In this document: positions 6,067 through 13,024 of the stretch, piece by piece
How positions within the stretch are numbered: the stretch's first letter is position 1
How the letters are laid out: every line of letters starts with the position of its first letter
NCBI GenBank assembly: GCA_009930355.1
Contig: RZYK01000040.1
Location: 1 to 13,024, forward strand
DNA length: 13,024 bases
Origin: Campylobacterota bacterium
GTDB taxonomy: Bacteria > Campylobacterota > Campylobacteria > Campylobacterales > Sulfurospirillaceae
Direction: 5' to 3'
Position numbers and translations under genes: made by a program
Notes under the pieces: generated by a model
What the model was told of the DNA's origin: nothing
The model's input: the letters and a program-made list of their open reading frames with translations, nothing else
Database searches by the model: none

Positions 6067-9000
6067 TTAACGATGAAAAAGTGCTTTGATATCTTCAAAC
6101 ATCATAAAAATAGCTGGAACTAAAATTAAAGAAATAATGGTTGAAAAAAGAATACCATAGCCCAATGAAATTGCCATAGGAATCATAAATTTTGCTTGAA
6201 TAGAACTCTCATAAATCATAGGAGCGAGTCCGCCAAACGTGGTTGCCGTCGTAAGAAATATGGGTCTAAAACGCCTATTGGCTGCAAGAATGATAGCTTC
6301 AAAAGGTTTATGTCCCTCTTTGCGCAGACTGTTCGCATAATCAATGAGTACAAGGGTGTCATTGACCACCACGCCACAGAGTGCCACAACACCTAAAATA
6401 CTCACCATACTCAGGCTATATCCTAGAAGCATATGCCCTAAAAAAGCACCCACAATTCCAAAAGGAATCGCAATCATAATAATCAAAGGTTGGGTGTAAC
6501 TTGCAAAAGGAATGGCAAGCATAATGTAAAGCACGGCTAAAACTAAAAGAAAACTTGAAATTAAGCTTTGTCCACTCTCTTTTGTCTCTGCTTGACGCCC
6601 TTGATACGAAATCTTAAGTTCAGGATATTTTTGTTGTAATTGTGGAATAAACTCTTTATCCAAAGAGGCTGTGAGTTGTGGCGTGTTACGTTCAGGTTCT
6701 ACGTTAGCGGTTACATTAATAATGCGTTTCCCTTCACGTCTTGAAATCTGAGTATAGGCATTTCCCTCAATACGTTTGGCAACATCTCCCAATCTTACAA
6801 AACCGCCATTAGGCGTTTTAATTTTAATCTCATCAATAAAGGCTTCACTGTTACGCTCATTCTCTATTTGACGCACCATAATTTTAACTTCATTGCGACC
6901 ATGTTGTTCACGAATAGCTTCTCTTCCATAGGTGGTATAGCGTACTTGACGAGCGATTTCATAGGCTGTGAGACCAAGCTTTTGTCCTAGGGGTAAGAGT
7001 TCAAAATCAATTTGGCGTTTTCCAGTAGAGATACCATCATCAACATCTTTTGCGATAGAAAAGCTTTTAAGGACAGTGGCGAGTTCTTGAGCGGCCGCTT
7101 CTAGTTGTGTGGTATCTCGGTGGCTTAGCTCAATAGTCAGAGCTGCTTTTCCTCCCCCTGGCCCTCCAATGTCTTTTTTGAAAACCAAGGACTCTGCACC
7201 CGCAATTTTTCCTAAATTTTCTCGCCATTTATCATTAAATGCACTGGTCGATGTTTGGCGAATTTCTCCATCAAGGAGATAAAATGTCACTTGAATTTCG
7301 TTTTCATTAATCTTGCTTTTATAGCCTTGATTTAGACCTTCTTCTCCAAAATCTTCCATGGTTTTAAGCCCTGATGCAATAATTTTTTGATTTGCTTTTT
7401 CCATGACACTTTGAGGTGTGCCAATGGGCAAGGTTGCATACACCACAGCACGGTTTGATTCAATACGTGGCATCATTTCAAACCCTAGTCTGCCGCTTTT
7501 GGCATAGGCTAAAACGACGATTAAAATGAAAAAACCAGCAAGGATAGTTGGATAGCGATTGCGTAGACAAAAGAGTAAAAAAGGTTGATACACATTGTCG
7601 ACGAAACGATTGAACGCTTGCGCTACTTTTTGTTGTTGCCTCTCAATGGCATGAAAAAACGTATGCTCCCTAACGCTCTCTTTAAACGCAAGGTGCGCAG
7701 GCAAAATTAAAATAGCTTCAATCCATGAAATGGTAAAAACGGTGGCAACAACAATGGCAACAGGGTAGAACATTTTTCCAAAAAAACCAGGAATAAACAT
7801 TAGCGGTATAAATGCAACAATATTGGTTAAGATACTAAATGTAACAGGAATGGCAACGTCTTTTGTTCCTTGAATGGCCGCTTCCATATAGTTCATACCA
7901 CGTTGTTTATATTCGTAAATGTTTTCTCCCACAATAATGGCATCATCCACCACAATACCTAGGGCTATAATGAAAGCAAACATGGAAATCATATTAATTG
8001 ATACACCAAAGTATTCTAATAGAAGCAACGAACCTAAAAAGGAGGTAGGAATACCAAGCGATACCCAAAAAGCAAGTTTAAATTCTAAAAAAGCACCTAA
8101 AATAAGAAGCACTAAAAGTAGCCCAATGATGCCATTTTTAATTAACAATTCAAGTCTGGCATCATAAACCTCAGAACTATCATCATTAATTTGAAGTTGA
8201 TAAGGGGCAGGGAGCTCTTTAGATATCTCTTCCATCGTCGCTTTGGTGGCACGTGAGACACTTTTGGGTGTTTCATCTCCCAGTCGATAGACTTCAATTT
8301 CAATCGCAGGCTTGTTGTTGTAGGTAAAAAAGATAGAGTCATCCACAAAGGTATCTTTAATTGTTGCAATTTCACCTAAACGGACGCTTGTGCCCAATGC
8401 GGTCGTGAGAATAGGTAGTGTCTCAAAATCAACCGCTTTAATTTTGCGTGTTTTAACACGAAGGAGTATGTCTCCTGCATTACTTTTAATATTCCCTCCT
8501 GAGAGTTCTACGGATTCTTTTGCAATGATGTCAGAAACGTTTTGCATAGAAAGTCCATAGCGTTCAAGGGCGAGTTTACTCAGTGCAATTTCAACTTCAT
8601 AGGTGCGAGCACCCACAAGTTCAACTTGTGAAATACCAGGGTTTTGGAGCAATCGCTCTCGCACGACTTCTGCTAGTTCTCTAAGAACCAGTGGATCTCC
8701 TTCTCCCATAATAGCCAAAGAGACAACACGGCGTTTACGCGAACTCATCGAAATAACAGGTTTTTCAGCATCTTCTGGAAAGGTGGTAATGCTATCTACG
8801 GCTTGTTGAATATCTTGATAGGCTCTATCTTTATTACCTTTTTCATGGAGTTCTGCAACAATGGAAGCCACGCCTTCTTTTGCTGTAGCCGTAACCTCTT
8901 TAACCCCTTCAATGCTTCGAATCTCTTCTTCGATCGAAAGAATAATGCCTTGCTCCACCTCTTCAGGACTAGCCCCTGGGTAAGAAACGCTAATGGTAAC

Positions 9001-9147
9001 CATATCGAGTTCAAATTCAGGGAAAACCTCTTTTTTAATAAACAGCGACATATACACGCCACCAATTAAAAAGATGAGCATTAAAATATTGGCAGTCACC
9101 TTATTTTTGACGAGCCATGCAATAATCGAATTGGGTTCTTTCTGCAT
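6067..9147 (-). CDS. RND-family efflux permease (AcrB/HAE-like)
   Basis: This is the inner-membrane pump of a tripartite RND efflux system, driven by proton entry and exporting drugs or other hydrophobic compounds. It has 1026 residues, the usual length, with the duplicated layout: TM1 (about 16-35), a periplasmic porter/docking loop, TM2-TM6 (about 335-485), TM7 (about 532-548), a second large loop, and TM8-TM12 (about 863-1015). The proton-relay pair D401-D402 sits in TM4 (GIVVDDAIIVGENIYE). In TM10, CGVVVNDTLVLIDYA has N929 where AcrB has K940; R959 and T966 align with AcrB R971 and T978. The Asp pair argues for the multidrug rather than the heavy-metal branch. The ATG overlaps the stop of the fusion-protein gene as TAATG, with AAGGG just upstream, so translation is coupled. 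The substrate cannot be told. Confidence 0.95.
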   Translation of the reverse strand: MQKEPNSIIAWLVKNKVTANILMLIFLIGGVYMSLFIKKEVFPEFELDMVTISVSYPGASPEEVEQGIILSIEEEIRSIEGVKEVTATAKEGVASIVAELHEKGNKDRAYQDIQQAVDSITTFPEDAEKPVISMSSRKRRVVSLAIMGEGDPLVLRELAEVVRERLLQNPGISQVELVGARTYEVEIALSKLALERYGLSMQNVSDIIAKESVELSGGNIKSNAGDILLRVKTRKIKAVDFETLPILTTALGTSVRLGEIATIKDTFVDDSIFFTYNNKPAIEIEVYRLGDETPKSVSRATKATMEEISKELPAPYQLQINDDSSEVYDARLELLIKNGIIGLLLVLLILGAFLEFKLAFWVSLGIPTSFLGSLLLLEYFGVSINMISMFAFIIALGIVVDDAIIVGENIYEYKQRGMNYMEAAIQGTKDVAIPVTFSILTNIVAFIPLMFIPGFFGKMFYPVAIVVATVFTISWIEAILILPAHLAFKESVREHTFFHAIERQQQKVAQAFNRFVDNVYQPFLLFCLRNRYPTILAGFFILIVVLAYAKSGRLGFEMMPRIESNRAVVYATLPIGTPQSVMEKANQKIIASGLKTMEDFGEEGLNQGYKSKINENEIQVTFYLLDGEIRQTSTSAFNDKWRENLGKIAGAESLVFKKDIGGPGGGKAALTIELSHRDTTQLEAAAQELATVLKSFSIAKDVDDGISTGKRQIDFELLPLGQKLGLTAYEIARQVRYTTYGREAIREQHGRNEVKIMVRQIENERNSEAFIDEIKIKTPNGGFVRLGDVAKRIEGNAYTQISRREGKRIINVTANVEPERNTPQLTASLDKEFIPQLQQKYPELKISYQGRQAETKESGQSLISSFLLVLAVLYIMLAIPFASYTQPLIIMIAIPFGIVGAFLGHMLLGYSLSMVSILGVVALCGVVVNDTLVLIDYANSLRKEGHKPFEAIILAANRRFRPIFLTTATTFGGLAPMIYESSIQAKFMIPMAISLGYGILFSTIISLILVPAIFMMFEDIKALFHR

Positions 9148-10328
9148 TATTTCCCTTTTTTCTTAGACATTGAGAGTTCAAGGAGTTTCATCCCCGCAAC
9201 GGGTGCGCTAAGGTAGGTGGAAATAATCTTATCATTGGCACTAATACCCTTTTGAATAAGCACTTCATGGGCATTTTTAAACAGCACTTCCACAGGTTTG
9301 ATCTCTAGGGTATTATCTTCTCTCATAACCCATACCGTATTATTCGCCCGTAGTAAGGAAGCAGGCAGAGTAATAATGTTTTCATAAGTATTGGCATGAA
9401 TTTGCGCTTCAAGGGTGTCGCCTAAGAGTAGCGCATAATTTTTCTTTTCTGTGCTTTTAAGCCCTAATGGGTCTTCAATACTGATCAGTAGTTTGGCTTG
9501 TTTGGTTGTGCTATCAAGTTCAGGTAAAAGTTTGATGATGTGTGCTTTTACATGTAAAGATTTTCCTTCTGCAAAAAGGGTGACTTTTATCTTTGAAAGT
9601 GTTTGGGTGTTGTCGATGTCAAAAAACTTTAAAGAGCCTAAGGGAAGGGTTGCACTCATCCAAAAGGTATCCGTAGAAACGAGTTCAACAAGACTGCTTT
9701 GTGCACTTACATAGGCTCCAAGTTCAGCAGATTTACTCACAATAACACCATCATAGGGTGCTTTAATGCTAGTTTCTTTAAGGTTGTTTTGTGCGCTAAG
9801 GTAAGAGGCTTCTAGTTGGGCAATGGAGGCTCTTACTTGCGCTAGTTGGGGTTCTCTTAGTATTAAAGAGCGACTCAAAGCTGTTGGCTTTTCTCCAGAG
9901 AGTTCTAACTCTTTTTTTGCACTCTCTTGCTGTCCCATTTCTATGGTTTCATTCGCCTTAGCAGAGAGGAGTTTTGCTTTAATTTCATCGACACTCGCTT
10001 GATAATCTATCGGGTCAATTTGTGCCAGTAGTTCGCCTTTCTTAACCCTGCTGCCTAAGATAAAATTAGGGTGTGTTTGAATAATCTTTCCCGAAACTTT
10101 ACTACTGAGTGTTGTTTTTTGAGCTGCTTCTATGGTTCCTATGAGCGGTAAAATCACCTCTCTTGATGTGGGGCTTACACGCATAATTTCTACAATAGTG
10201 CCTGTTTGTGGGCGATTTTGTTTTTGTGCTTGCGGGGCAGAACTCAGAAGGTACTTGCTTGCACCTACGCCTATAATAATAATGACCAGTGAAGCGGTCA
10301 GATTAACAATGGTCTTTTTAGCGATCAT
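9147..10328 (-). CDS. RND efflux periplasmic adaptor (membrane fusion protein, HlyD/AcrA type)
   Basis: This adaptor links the RND pump to the outer-membrane channel. At 393 residues it has an N-terminal membrane anchor (about 8-28, ending in GVGASKYLL) without a lipobox Cys, unlike AcrA. The first half of the lipoyl domain is KVSGKIIQTHPNFILG…VKKGELLAQIDP (77-106). A helical hairpin with coiled-coil character (about 107-185) follows, then the second lipoyl half IKAPYDGVIVSKSAELGAYV (188-207). Beta-barrel and membrane-proximal domains make up the remainder (about 217-385). A basic tail SKKKGK closes it. The ATG lies 11 bases inside the upstream OMF gene and is preceded by GGAGA at good spacing. 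One TTTACATGTAAA palindrome reads LHVK (258-261) in the barrel domain. Confidence 0.93.
   Translation of the reverse strand: MIAKKTIVNLTASLVIIIIGVGASKYLLSSAPQAQKQNRPQTGTIVEIMRVSPTSREVILPLIGTIEAAQKTTLSSKVSGKIIQTHPNFILGSRVKKGELLAQIDPIDYQASVDEIKAKLLSAKANETIEMGQQESAKKELELSGEKPTALSRSLILREPQLAQVRASIAQLEASYLSAQNNLKETSIKAPYDGVIVSKSAELGAYVSAQSSLVELVSTDTFWMSATLPLGSLKFFDIDNTQTLSKIKVTLFAEGKSLHVKAHIIKLLPELDSTTKQAKLLISIEDPLGLKSTEKKNYALLLGDTLEAQIHANTYENIITLPASLLRANNTVWVMREDNTLEIKPVEVLFKNAHEVLIQKGISANDKIISTYLSAPVAGMKLLELSMSKKKGK
9547..9558. repeat. TTACATGTAA palindrome, copy 5 (in adaptor gene)
   Basis: 12-bp form TTTACATGTAAA, read in frame as LHVK. Confidence 0.8.
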
Positions 10329-11694
10329 AATTTCTCCATTCGTTGTTTACATCATATGTCATCATTCCCCCGGCTAAAGAACGGTGCAGAGCAATGCGGT
10401 ATTTTAGTAATTCTAGGTGTTGTGAAAGGTGTGTTTGTTCTAATTCTTGTAAACTCTCTTGGGCATTAAGGACACTAAGATACCCTACCATGCCATAGCG
10501 GTATTTGGCTTGTTGTCGCTCTAGAATAACTTTAGCTAAGGCTAAACGTTCATCTAAATGATGAAGGTAGATTGTTTTTGTTTTCTCATTTTCCAATGCA
10601 TCTTGTACCTCTTTAAAGGCTTCAAGAAGCGTTTGTTTGTAAGAGAGTGAAGACTCTTTAGAGATAAAAAGTGCTTTTTTTACCAAATCTTCTTTCGCTC
10701 CAGCATCAAAAAGGGTGCCACTGAGCGTTGCCGTTGCCGTTGCAATAATCGTATCTAAAAGGTTTGAAAAATGGGTTGCGGTTGCCACGGTAGTTAAAGA
10801 GAGATTGAGTGAGGGGTATTGATTTTTAATGGCTTCTGAGAGAGAATAATTGGAGGATTCAAGACTAAAAAAGGCTTGCCTGACATCAGGACGTGCTAAG
10901 AGTTTAGTTGCAGGAATGCCAACTTCTGGTTGAGGTGGAAGCGCAATCAGCTTTGCCTCTTTTGCTAAATCCAGCGGTTCAAGCGCTGAGCGACCAAGCA
11001 AGAGGTTAATGGCACGCTTTTGTGTTTCAATATCCCCTTGAAGTGTAATTTTTTGTGCTTCTAAATTTTTAATGTATTGTTCTTGTTGCCAGACATCGGT
11101 GATGGAATTGGTGCCATTTTGAAAACTGAGCTGGGTGAGGGTTAAAATAGTCGTAGCAACTTTGAACTGTTCTTCAAGAAGGGCTAAGCTCTCTTGCTTG
11201 TATCCTAAGGTATACCATGCGTTAGCAAGTTCTGCCACAAGGCTAATTCCTTTTACATGTAAGGATTCTTGTGTTGAGAGAAAAGTGGCATTTTGGGCTT
11301 GAATAGCATCGCTTCTTTTCCCGAATAAATCTACTTCATACGAAGCGCTTAGTGTAGCAGTATAACTCTCTTTTTTAGATTCAGCCCCTTTGAGTTCATC
11401 TTGATGGCCTTTTGCACCTGAGAGTGAGGCGTTAGGAAGGTTGCTTGCTTTTTTATTTTCAAGGGTTGCATAGGCTTGAAGAACACGTTGTTGTGCCATT
11501 TGTAGGCTTAAATTATCTTTGATGATAGTGTTGACAAGGGTATTGAAAGATGCATCGTTTAACTCTTGCCACCACGGATCTATATGTATTTCAGAGGGTT
11601 TTGGTGTGGGCAGAGGTGGTGGGCTGGGTGCAATGCAGCCTTGTATCAGTAGGGCAAAGCTACAACAGGCTAAGAGTTTAGCAGGTAGATTCAT
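10318..11694 (-). CDS. Outer-membrane efflux lipoprotein (TolC/OprM/CmeC family)
   Basis: This is the outer-membrane channel of the tripartite pump. It has 458 residues with a lipoprotein signal peptide: basic start, hydrophobic core and lipobox LIQGC, so C20 is the likely lipidated residue. A Pro-rich linker (23-33) follows, then WWQELNDASFNTLV (41-54), typical of the NodT/OprM branch. The two OEP repeats contain SYEVDLFGKR (118-127, compare SWELDLWGR) and LLARPDVRQAFFSLESS (265-281, compare RRPDIRAAE), and the protein ends with GYLSVLNAQESLQELE (404-419). GGAGA precedes the ATG at good spacing. It is the first gene of the efflux operon, the reverse of the common adaptor-pump-channel order. 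A TTACATGTAA copy reads LHVK (145-148). Confidence 0.94.
   Translation of the reverse strand: MNLPAKLLACCSFALLIQGCIAPSPPPLPTPKPSEIHIDPWWQELNDASFNTLVNTIIKDNLSLQMAQQRVLQAYATLENKKASNLPNASLSGAKGHQDELKGAESKKESYTATLSASYEVDLFGKRSDAIQAQNATFLSTQESLHVKGISLVAELANAWYTLGYKQESLALLEEQFKVATTILTLTQLSFQNGTNSITDVWQQEQYIKNLEAQKITLQGDIETQKRAINLLLGRSALEPLDLAKEAKLIALPPQPEVGIPATKLLARPDVRQAFFSLESSNYSLSEAIKNQYPSLNLSLTTVATATHFSNLLDTIIATATATLSGTLFDAGAKEDLVKKALFISKESSLSYKQTLLEAFKEVQDALENEKTKTIYLHHLDERLALAKVILERQQAKYRYGMVGYLSVLNAQESLQELEQTHLSQHLELLKYRIALHRSLAGGMMTYDVNNEWRNYDR
11253..11262. repeat. TTACATGTAA palindrome, copy 6 (in OMF gene)
   Basis: 10-bp core, read in frame as LHVK on the minus strand. Confidence 0.8.
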
Positions 11695-11722
11695 ACAATC
11701 TCCAAAACATAAAATGATGTTT

Positions 11723-11728
11723 ATTATA
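11723..11728 (-). promoter_or_regulatory. Putative -10 box of the efflux operon
   Basis: TATAAT on the minus strand, 28 bases before ATG 11694. It lies inside TGTTTATTATACA (11718-11730), an imperfect inverted repeat with TGT/ACA ends. No clear -35 box is seen; the region at the expected distance is covered by the palindrome at 11733-11752. Confidence 0.6.
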
Positions 11729-11732
11729 CACC

Positions 11733-11752
11733 ACCCTTTATTAACAAAGTGT
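11733..11752. promoter_or_regulatory. Imperfect 20-bp palindrome between divergent promoters, possible repressor operator
   Basis: The core CTTTATTAACAAAG (11736-11749) is a palindrome with one mismatched pair, and AC/GT at the outer ends extends it to 8 matched pairs of 10. It covers the -35 regions of both the efflux operon and proC. Local regulators of the TetR type commonly bind such sites in front of RND operons, but no regulator gene is in the window, so the role is inference. AT-rich intergenic DNA also yields such palindromes by chance. Confidence 0.35.
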
Positions 11753-11766
11753 AACGCTATTTTGGT

Positions 11767-11772
11767 TATAAT
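11767..11772 (+). promoter_or_regulatory. Putative -10 box of proC
   Basis: TATAAT 22 bases before the proC ATG, leaving a short leader that holds the ribosome site GAGGA (11784-11788). No convincing -35 box. Confidence 0.55.
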
Positions 11773-11794
11773 TTTTTAAAAACGAGGATAAAGA

Positions 11795-12541
11795 ATGAAA
11801 TTACTTTTAATTGGTGCGGGTAACATGGGTGGCGCAATGCTTCAGGGTTTACATGTAAAAGATATGACTGTCGTTGAAGCTCATGCTTCAAGGGCACAAG
11901 AGCTTCAAACGCTTTATCCTAGCATTAAAGTGGTACATGAAATTCCTTCTTTAGATGGATACATTGTTATCTTAGCGATTAAACCACAATCGTTTGCAAC
12001 ACTTCAGACTAAAGGTATCGCAGAGGGTGTTATTTCTATTATGGCGGGTGTTAGTTTGGAAAGACTTCGTGCGGGTATTATGGCAAAACATTATATTCGC
12101 TCTATGCCTAATATGGCAGCGCTTGTACGTAAATCGGCCACCTCTTTATGTGGTGATGTTGCATTAAAAGAGGAGGCTACAGAAGTCTTAGGCTCCATAG
12201 GATATTGTTTTTGGTTGGAGAGTGAAAAAGAGTTGGACATTGCCACGGGATTAGCAGGTTCTGCTCCTGCGTGGATTGCCTTAGTTGCAGAAGCTTTGAG
12301 TGATGGTGCTGTGAATTTGGGCATGAAGCGAGAGTTGACGTATGCGTATGTCGCAGCGCTTTTTGAAGGCGTTGGTGAGGTGCTGAAAAATGAACATCCA
12401 GCACTCTTAAAAGATAAAGTCATGTCTCCGGCTGGAACAACGGCTGCGGGTTATGCAAAATTAGAAGAGGGTAAAGTGCGAGATAGTTTTATTAAAGCGA
12501 TGGAAGCCTCGTATGAGAGAGCGAAAGGGTTTTCAAAGTAG
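11795..12541 (+). CDS. proC: Pyrroline-5-carboxylate reductase
   Basis: This cytosolic enzyme reduces 1-pyrroline-5-carboxylate to L-proline with NAD(P)H, the last step of proline synthesis. It has 248 residues, slightly short for the family (about 260-280). The N-terminal Rossmann motif is GAGNMG (7-12), then AIKPQ (61-65), IMAGVSLERL (82-91) and RSMPNMAALV (102-111). The C-terminal dimer and active-site domain has GLAGSAPAW (152-160), with the family's Ser-x-Pro-Ala signature, ALSDGAVNLGM (167-177), and MSPAGTTAAG (210-219) where most family members have SPGGTT. The start follows GAGGA with normal spacing. A TTTACATGTAAA copy reads LHVK (19-22) right after the dinucleotide-binding loop. The gene is monocistronic by position: divergent from the efflux operon and followed by a terminator. 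Confidence 0.95.
   Translation: MKLLLIGAGNMGGAMLQGLHVKDMTVVEAHASRAQELQTLYPSIKVVHEIPSLDGYIVILAIKPQSFATLQTKGIAEGVISIMAGVSLERLRAGIMAKHYIRSMPNMAALVRKSATSLCGDVALKEEATEVLGSIGYCFWLESEKELDIATGLAGSAPAWIALVAEALSDGAVNLGMKRELTYAYVAALFEGVGEVLKNEHPALLKDKVMSPAGTTAAGYAKLEEGKVRDSFIKAMEASYERAKGFSK
11848..11859. repeat. TTACATGTAA palindrome, copy 7 (in proC)
   Basis: 12-bp form TTTACATGTAAA, read in frame as LHVK. Confidence 0.8.
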
Positions 12542-12549
12542 CAAGAATC

Positions 12550-12579
12550 AAGTGCTTGTCTAGATGCAAGCACTTTTCT
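12550..12579 (+). terminator. Rho-independent terminator of proC
   Basis: A perfect 9-bp stem (AAGTGCTTG at 12550-12558 with CAAGCACTT at 12567-12575) and an 8-nt loop, followed by a T-rich tail broken by one C. It starts 9 bases after the proC stop. On the minus strand no good U tract follows, so it is a poor terminator for the converging gene, although the hairpin may still help. Confidence 0.85.
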
Positions 12580-12591
12580 TTACATGTAAAG
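12578..12591. repeat. TTACATGTAA palindrome, copy 8 (between proC and the carboxypeptidase gene)
   Basis: Full 14-bp form CTTTACATGTAAAG immediately after the proC terminator stem and four bases before the converging stop codon. Its first two T's overlap the terminator's T-rich tail. Confidence 0.8.
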
Positions 12592-12594
12592 ATA

Positions 12595-13024
12595 TTAAGC
12601 GTTTTGTGCTTTCTTCTTTTTTGGTGTCTTTTTGCTCTTCTTTTGTTTTTGTGTTACGATTTTTTTGACAGGTTTTTCGGTAGATTGTTTCACAGCTGAC
12701 TTTGTGATTTGAGGCAAAACATCTTCAAAAATGGTTCGAATATCTTTCCAGCGTTGTTCAGAATTAAGCATCACGACCAAAATATCTTTGTTGCCATTTT
12801 TCGCACGAGCAATCAGACAAGGACCAGCTTTTCTTGTGTAACCTGTCTTGATACCTACGGCATATTTATAGTTATTAAGTAGTTTGTTGTGGGTGTATGC
12901 AGCATAGGCACGTTTTGTGTTAGTTGATTTAAAATCATGGCGTTTGAGCTTTGCCATTTCATTAAATTGGCTATTTCTAATGGCATATTCACTCATTTTT
13001 AAAAGGTCTAATGCCGTAGAGTAG
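12595..13024 (-). CDS. D-alanyl-D-alanine carboxypeptidase (peptidase S11), C-terminal part only
   Basis: This is a periplasmic penicillin-binding carboxypeptidase that removes the terminal D-Ala from peptidoglycan stem peptides. Only the last 142 codons are in the window; the start and the SxxK and SxN motifs lie beyond the right edge. The frame stays open to the edge, reading YSTALDLLKMSEYAIRN, which matches the helix STAxDLxxLxxYA of the family. The third catalytic motif KTG is present in VGIKTGYTRKAGPCL (59-61 of the visible part). After VVMLNSEQRWKDIRTIFED the protein ends in a 34-residue tail with 13 lysines, rather than the C-terminal beta domain and amphipathic anchor of E. coli PBP5. 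The internal ATG at 12996 is not the start, because homology continues upstream of it. Family assignment is firm; which paralogue is not known. Confidence 0.9.
   Translation of the reverse strand, partial: YSTALDLLKMSEYAIRNSQFNEMAKLKRHDFKSTNTKRAYAAYTHNKLLNNYKYAVGIKTGYTRKAGPCLIARAKNGNKDILVVMLNSEQRWKDIRTIFEDVLPQITKSAVKQSTEKPVKKIVTQKQKKSKKTPKKKKAQNA

Noticed and set aside
7091..7104. GCGGCCGCTTCTAG, a NotI site that matches part of a cloning prefix used in synthetic constructs
   Set aside because: It lies inside the RND permease in frame (reads LEAAAQ on the gene strand), flanks are ordinary coding sequence and there are no other vector signs. A chance match.
8796..9069. Overlapping reading frames of 88-89 aa on both strands within the RND gene
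   Set aside because: Shadows of the N-terminal coding region of the permease. Composition is unlike a real protein and there are no start signals.
12996..13024. ATG at 12996 as the start of a 133-aa protein
   Set aside because: The frame stays open upstream and reads STALDLLK, which belongs to the carboxypeptidase family, so the gene continues past the window edge.

Overview
The window looks like chromosomal DNA of a Campylobacterota (Epsilonproteobacteria) species, most likely Sulfurospirillum or a near relative. This rests on the AT-rich composition, TATAAT -10 boxes without clear -35 boxes, the gene families present (a cytochrome bd operon with a DUF4492-type small protein, REC-PAS, DUF2798, Rmd1/DUF155) and an abundant TTACATGTAA palindrome. 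The genus is a judgement from memory of such genomes, not from a search.

Layout. (1) Positions 1-3072, minus strand: a tight operon reading uncharacterised 129-aa protein > 71-aa single-TM protein (DUF4492-like) > cydA > cydB. The last gene runs off the left edge. It encodes a cytochrome bd-type quinol oxidase. (2) 3199-4020, minus: a receiver-PAS protein with no output domain. (3) 4122-4943, plus: an MscS-type mechanosensitive channel, divergent from the REC-PAS gene with overlapping promoters, followed by a 75-aa DUF2798-like membrane protein at 5023-5250. (4) 5247-11694, minus: an efflux operon in the order outer-membrane lipoprotein factor > membrane fusion protein > RND permease > Rmd1/DUF155-like protein. 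The first three genes overlap. The last gene meets the DUF2798 gene head-on, the two stop codons sharing one TTAA. (5) 11795-12541, plus: proC, divergent from the efflux operon across a 100-bp gap that holds two -10 boxes and an imperfect palindrome that could be an operator. proC ends at a good rho-independent terminator. (6) 12595-13024, minus: the C-terminal part of an S11 D-alanyl-D-alanine carboxypeptidase that runs off the right edge.

Themes. The genes are mostly envelope functions: respiration, tension relief, drug or solute efflux and peptidoglycan trimming, plus one proline biosynthesis gene. None looks foreign, and I see no IS element, phage gene, tRNA, rRNA or CRISPR array.

The most unusual signal is not a gene. 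The palindrome TTACATGTAA occurs eight times in 13 kb, where a rough composition estimate predicts about 0.03. Six copies lie inside genes on both strands, and five of those six read in frame as Leu-His-Val-Lys in five unrelated proteins. This resembles the HIP1-type over-represented palindromes of cyanobacteria and is the main lead from the window.
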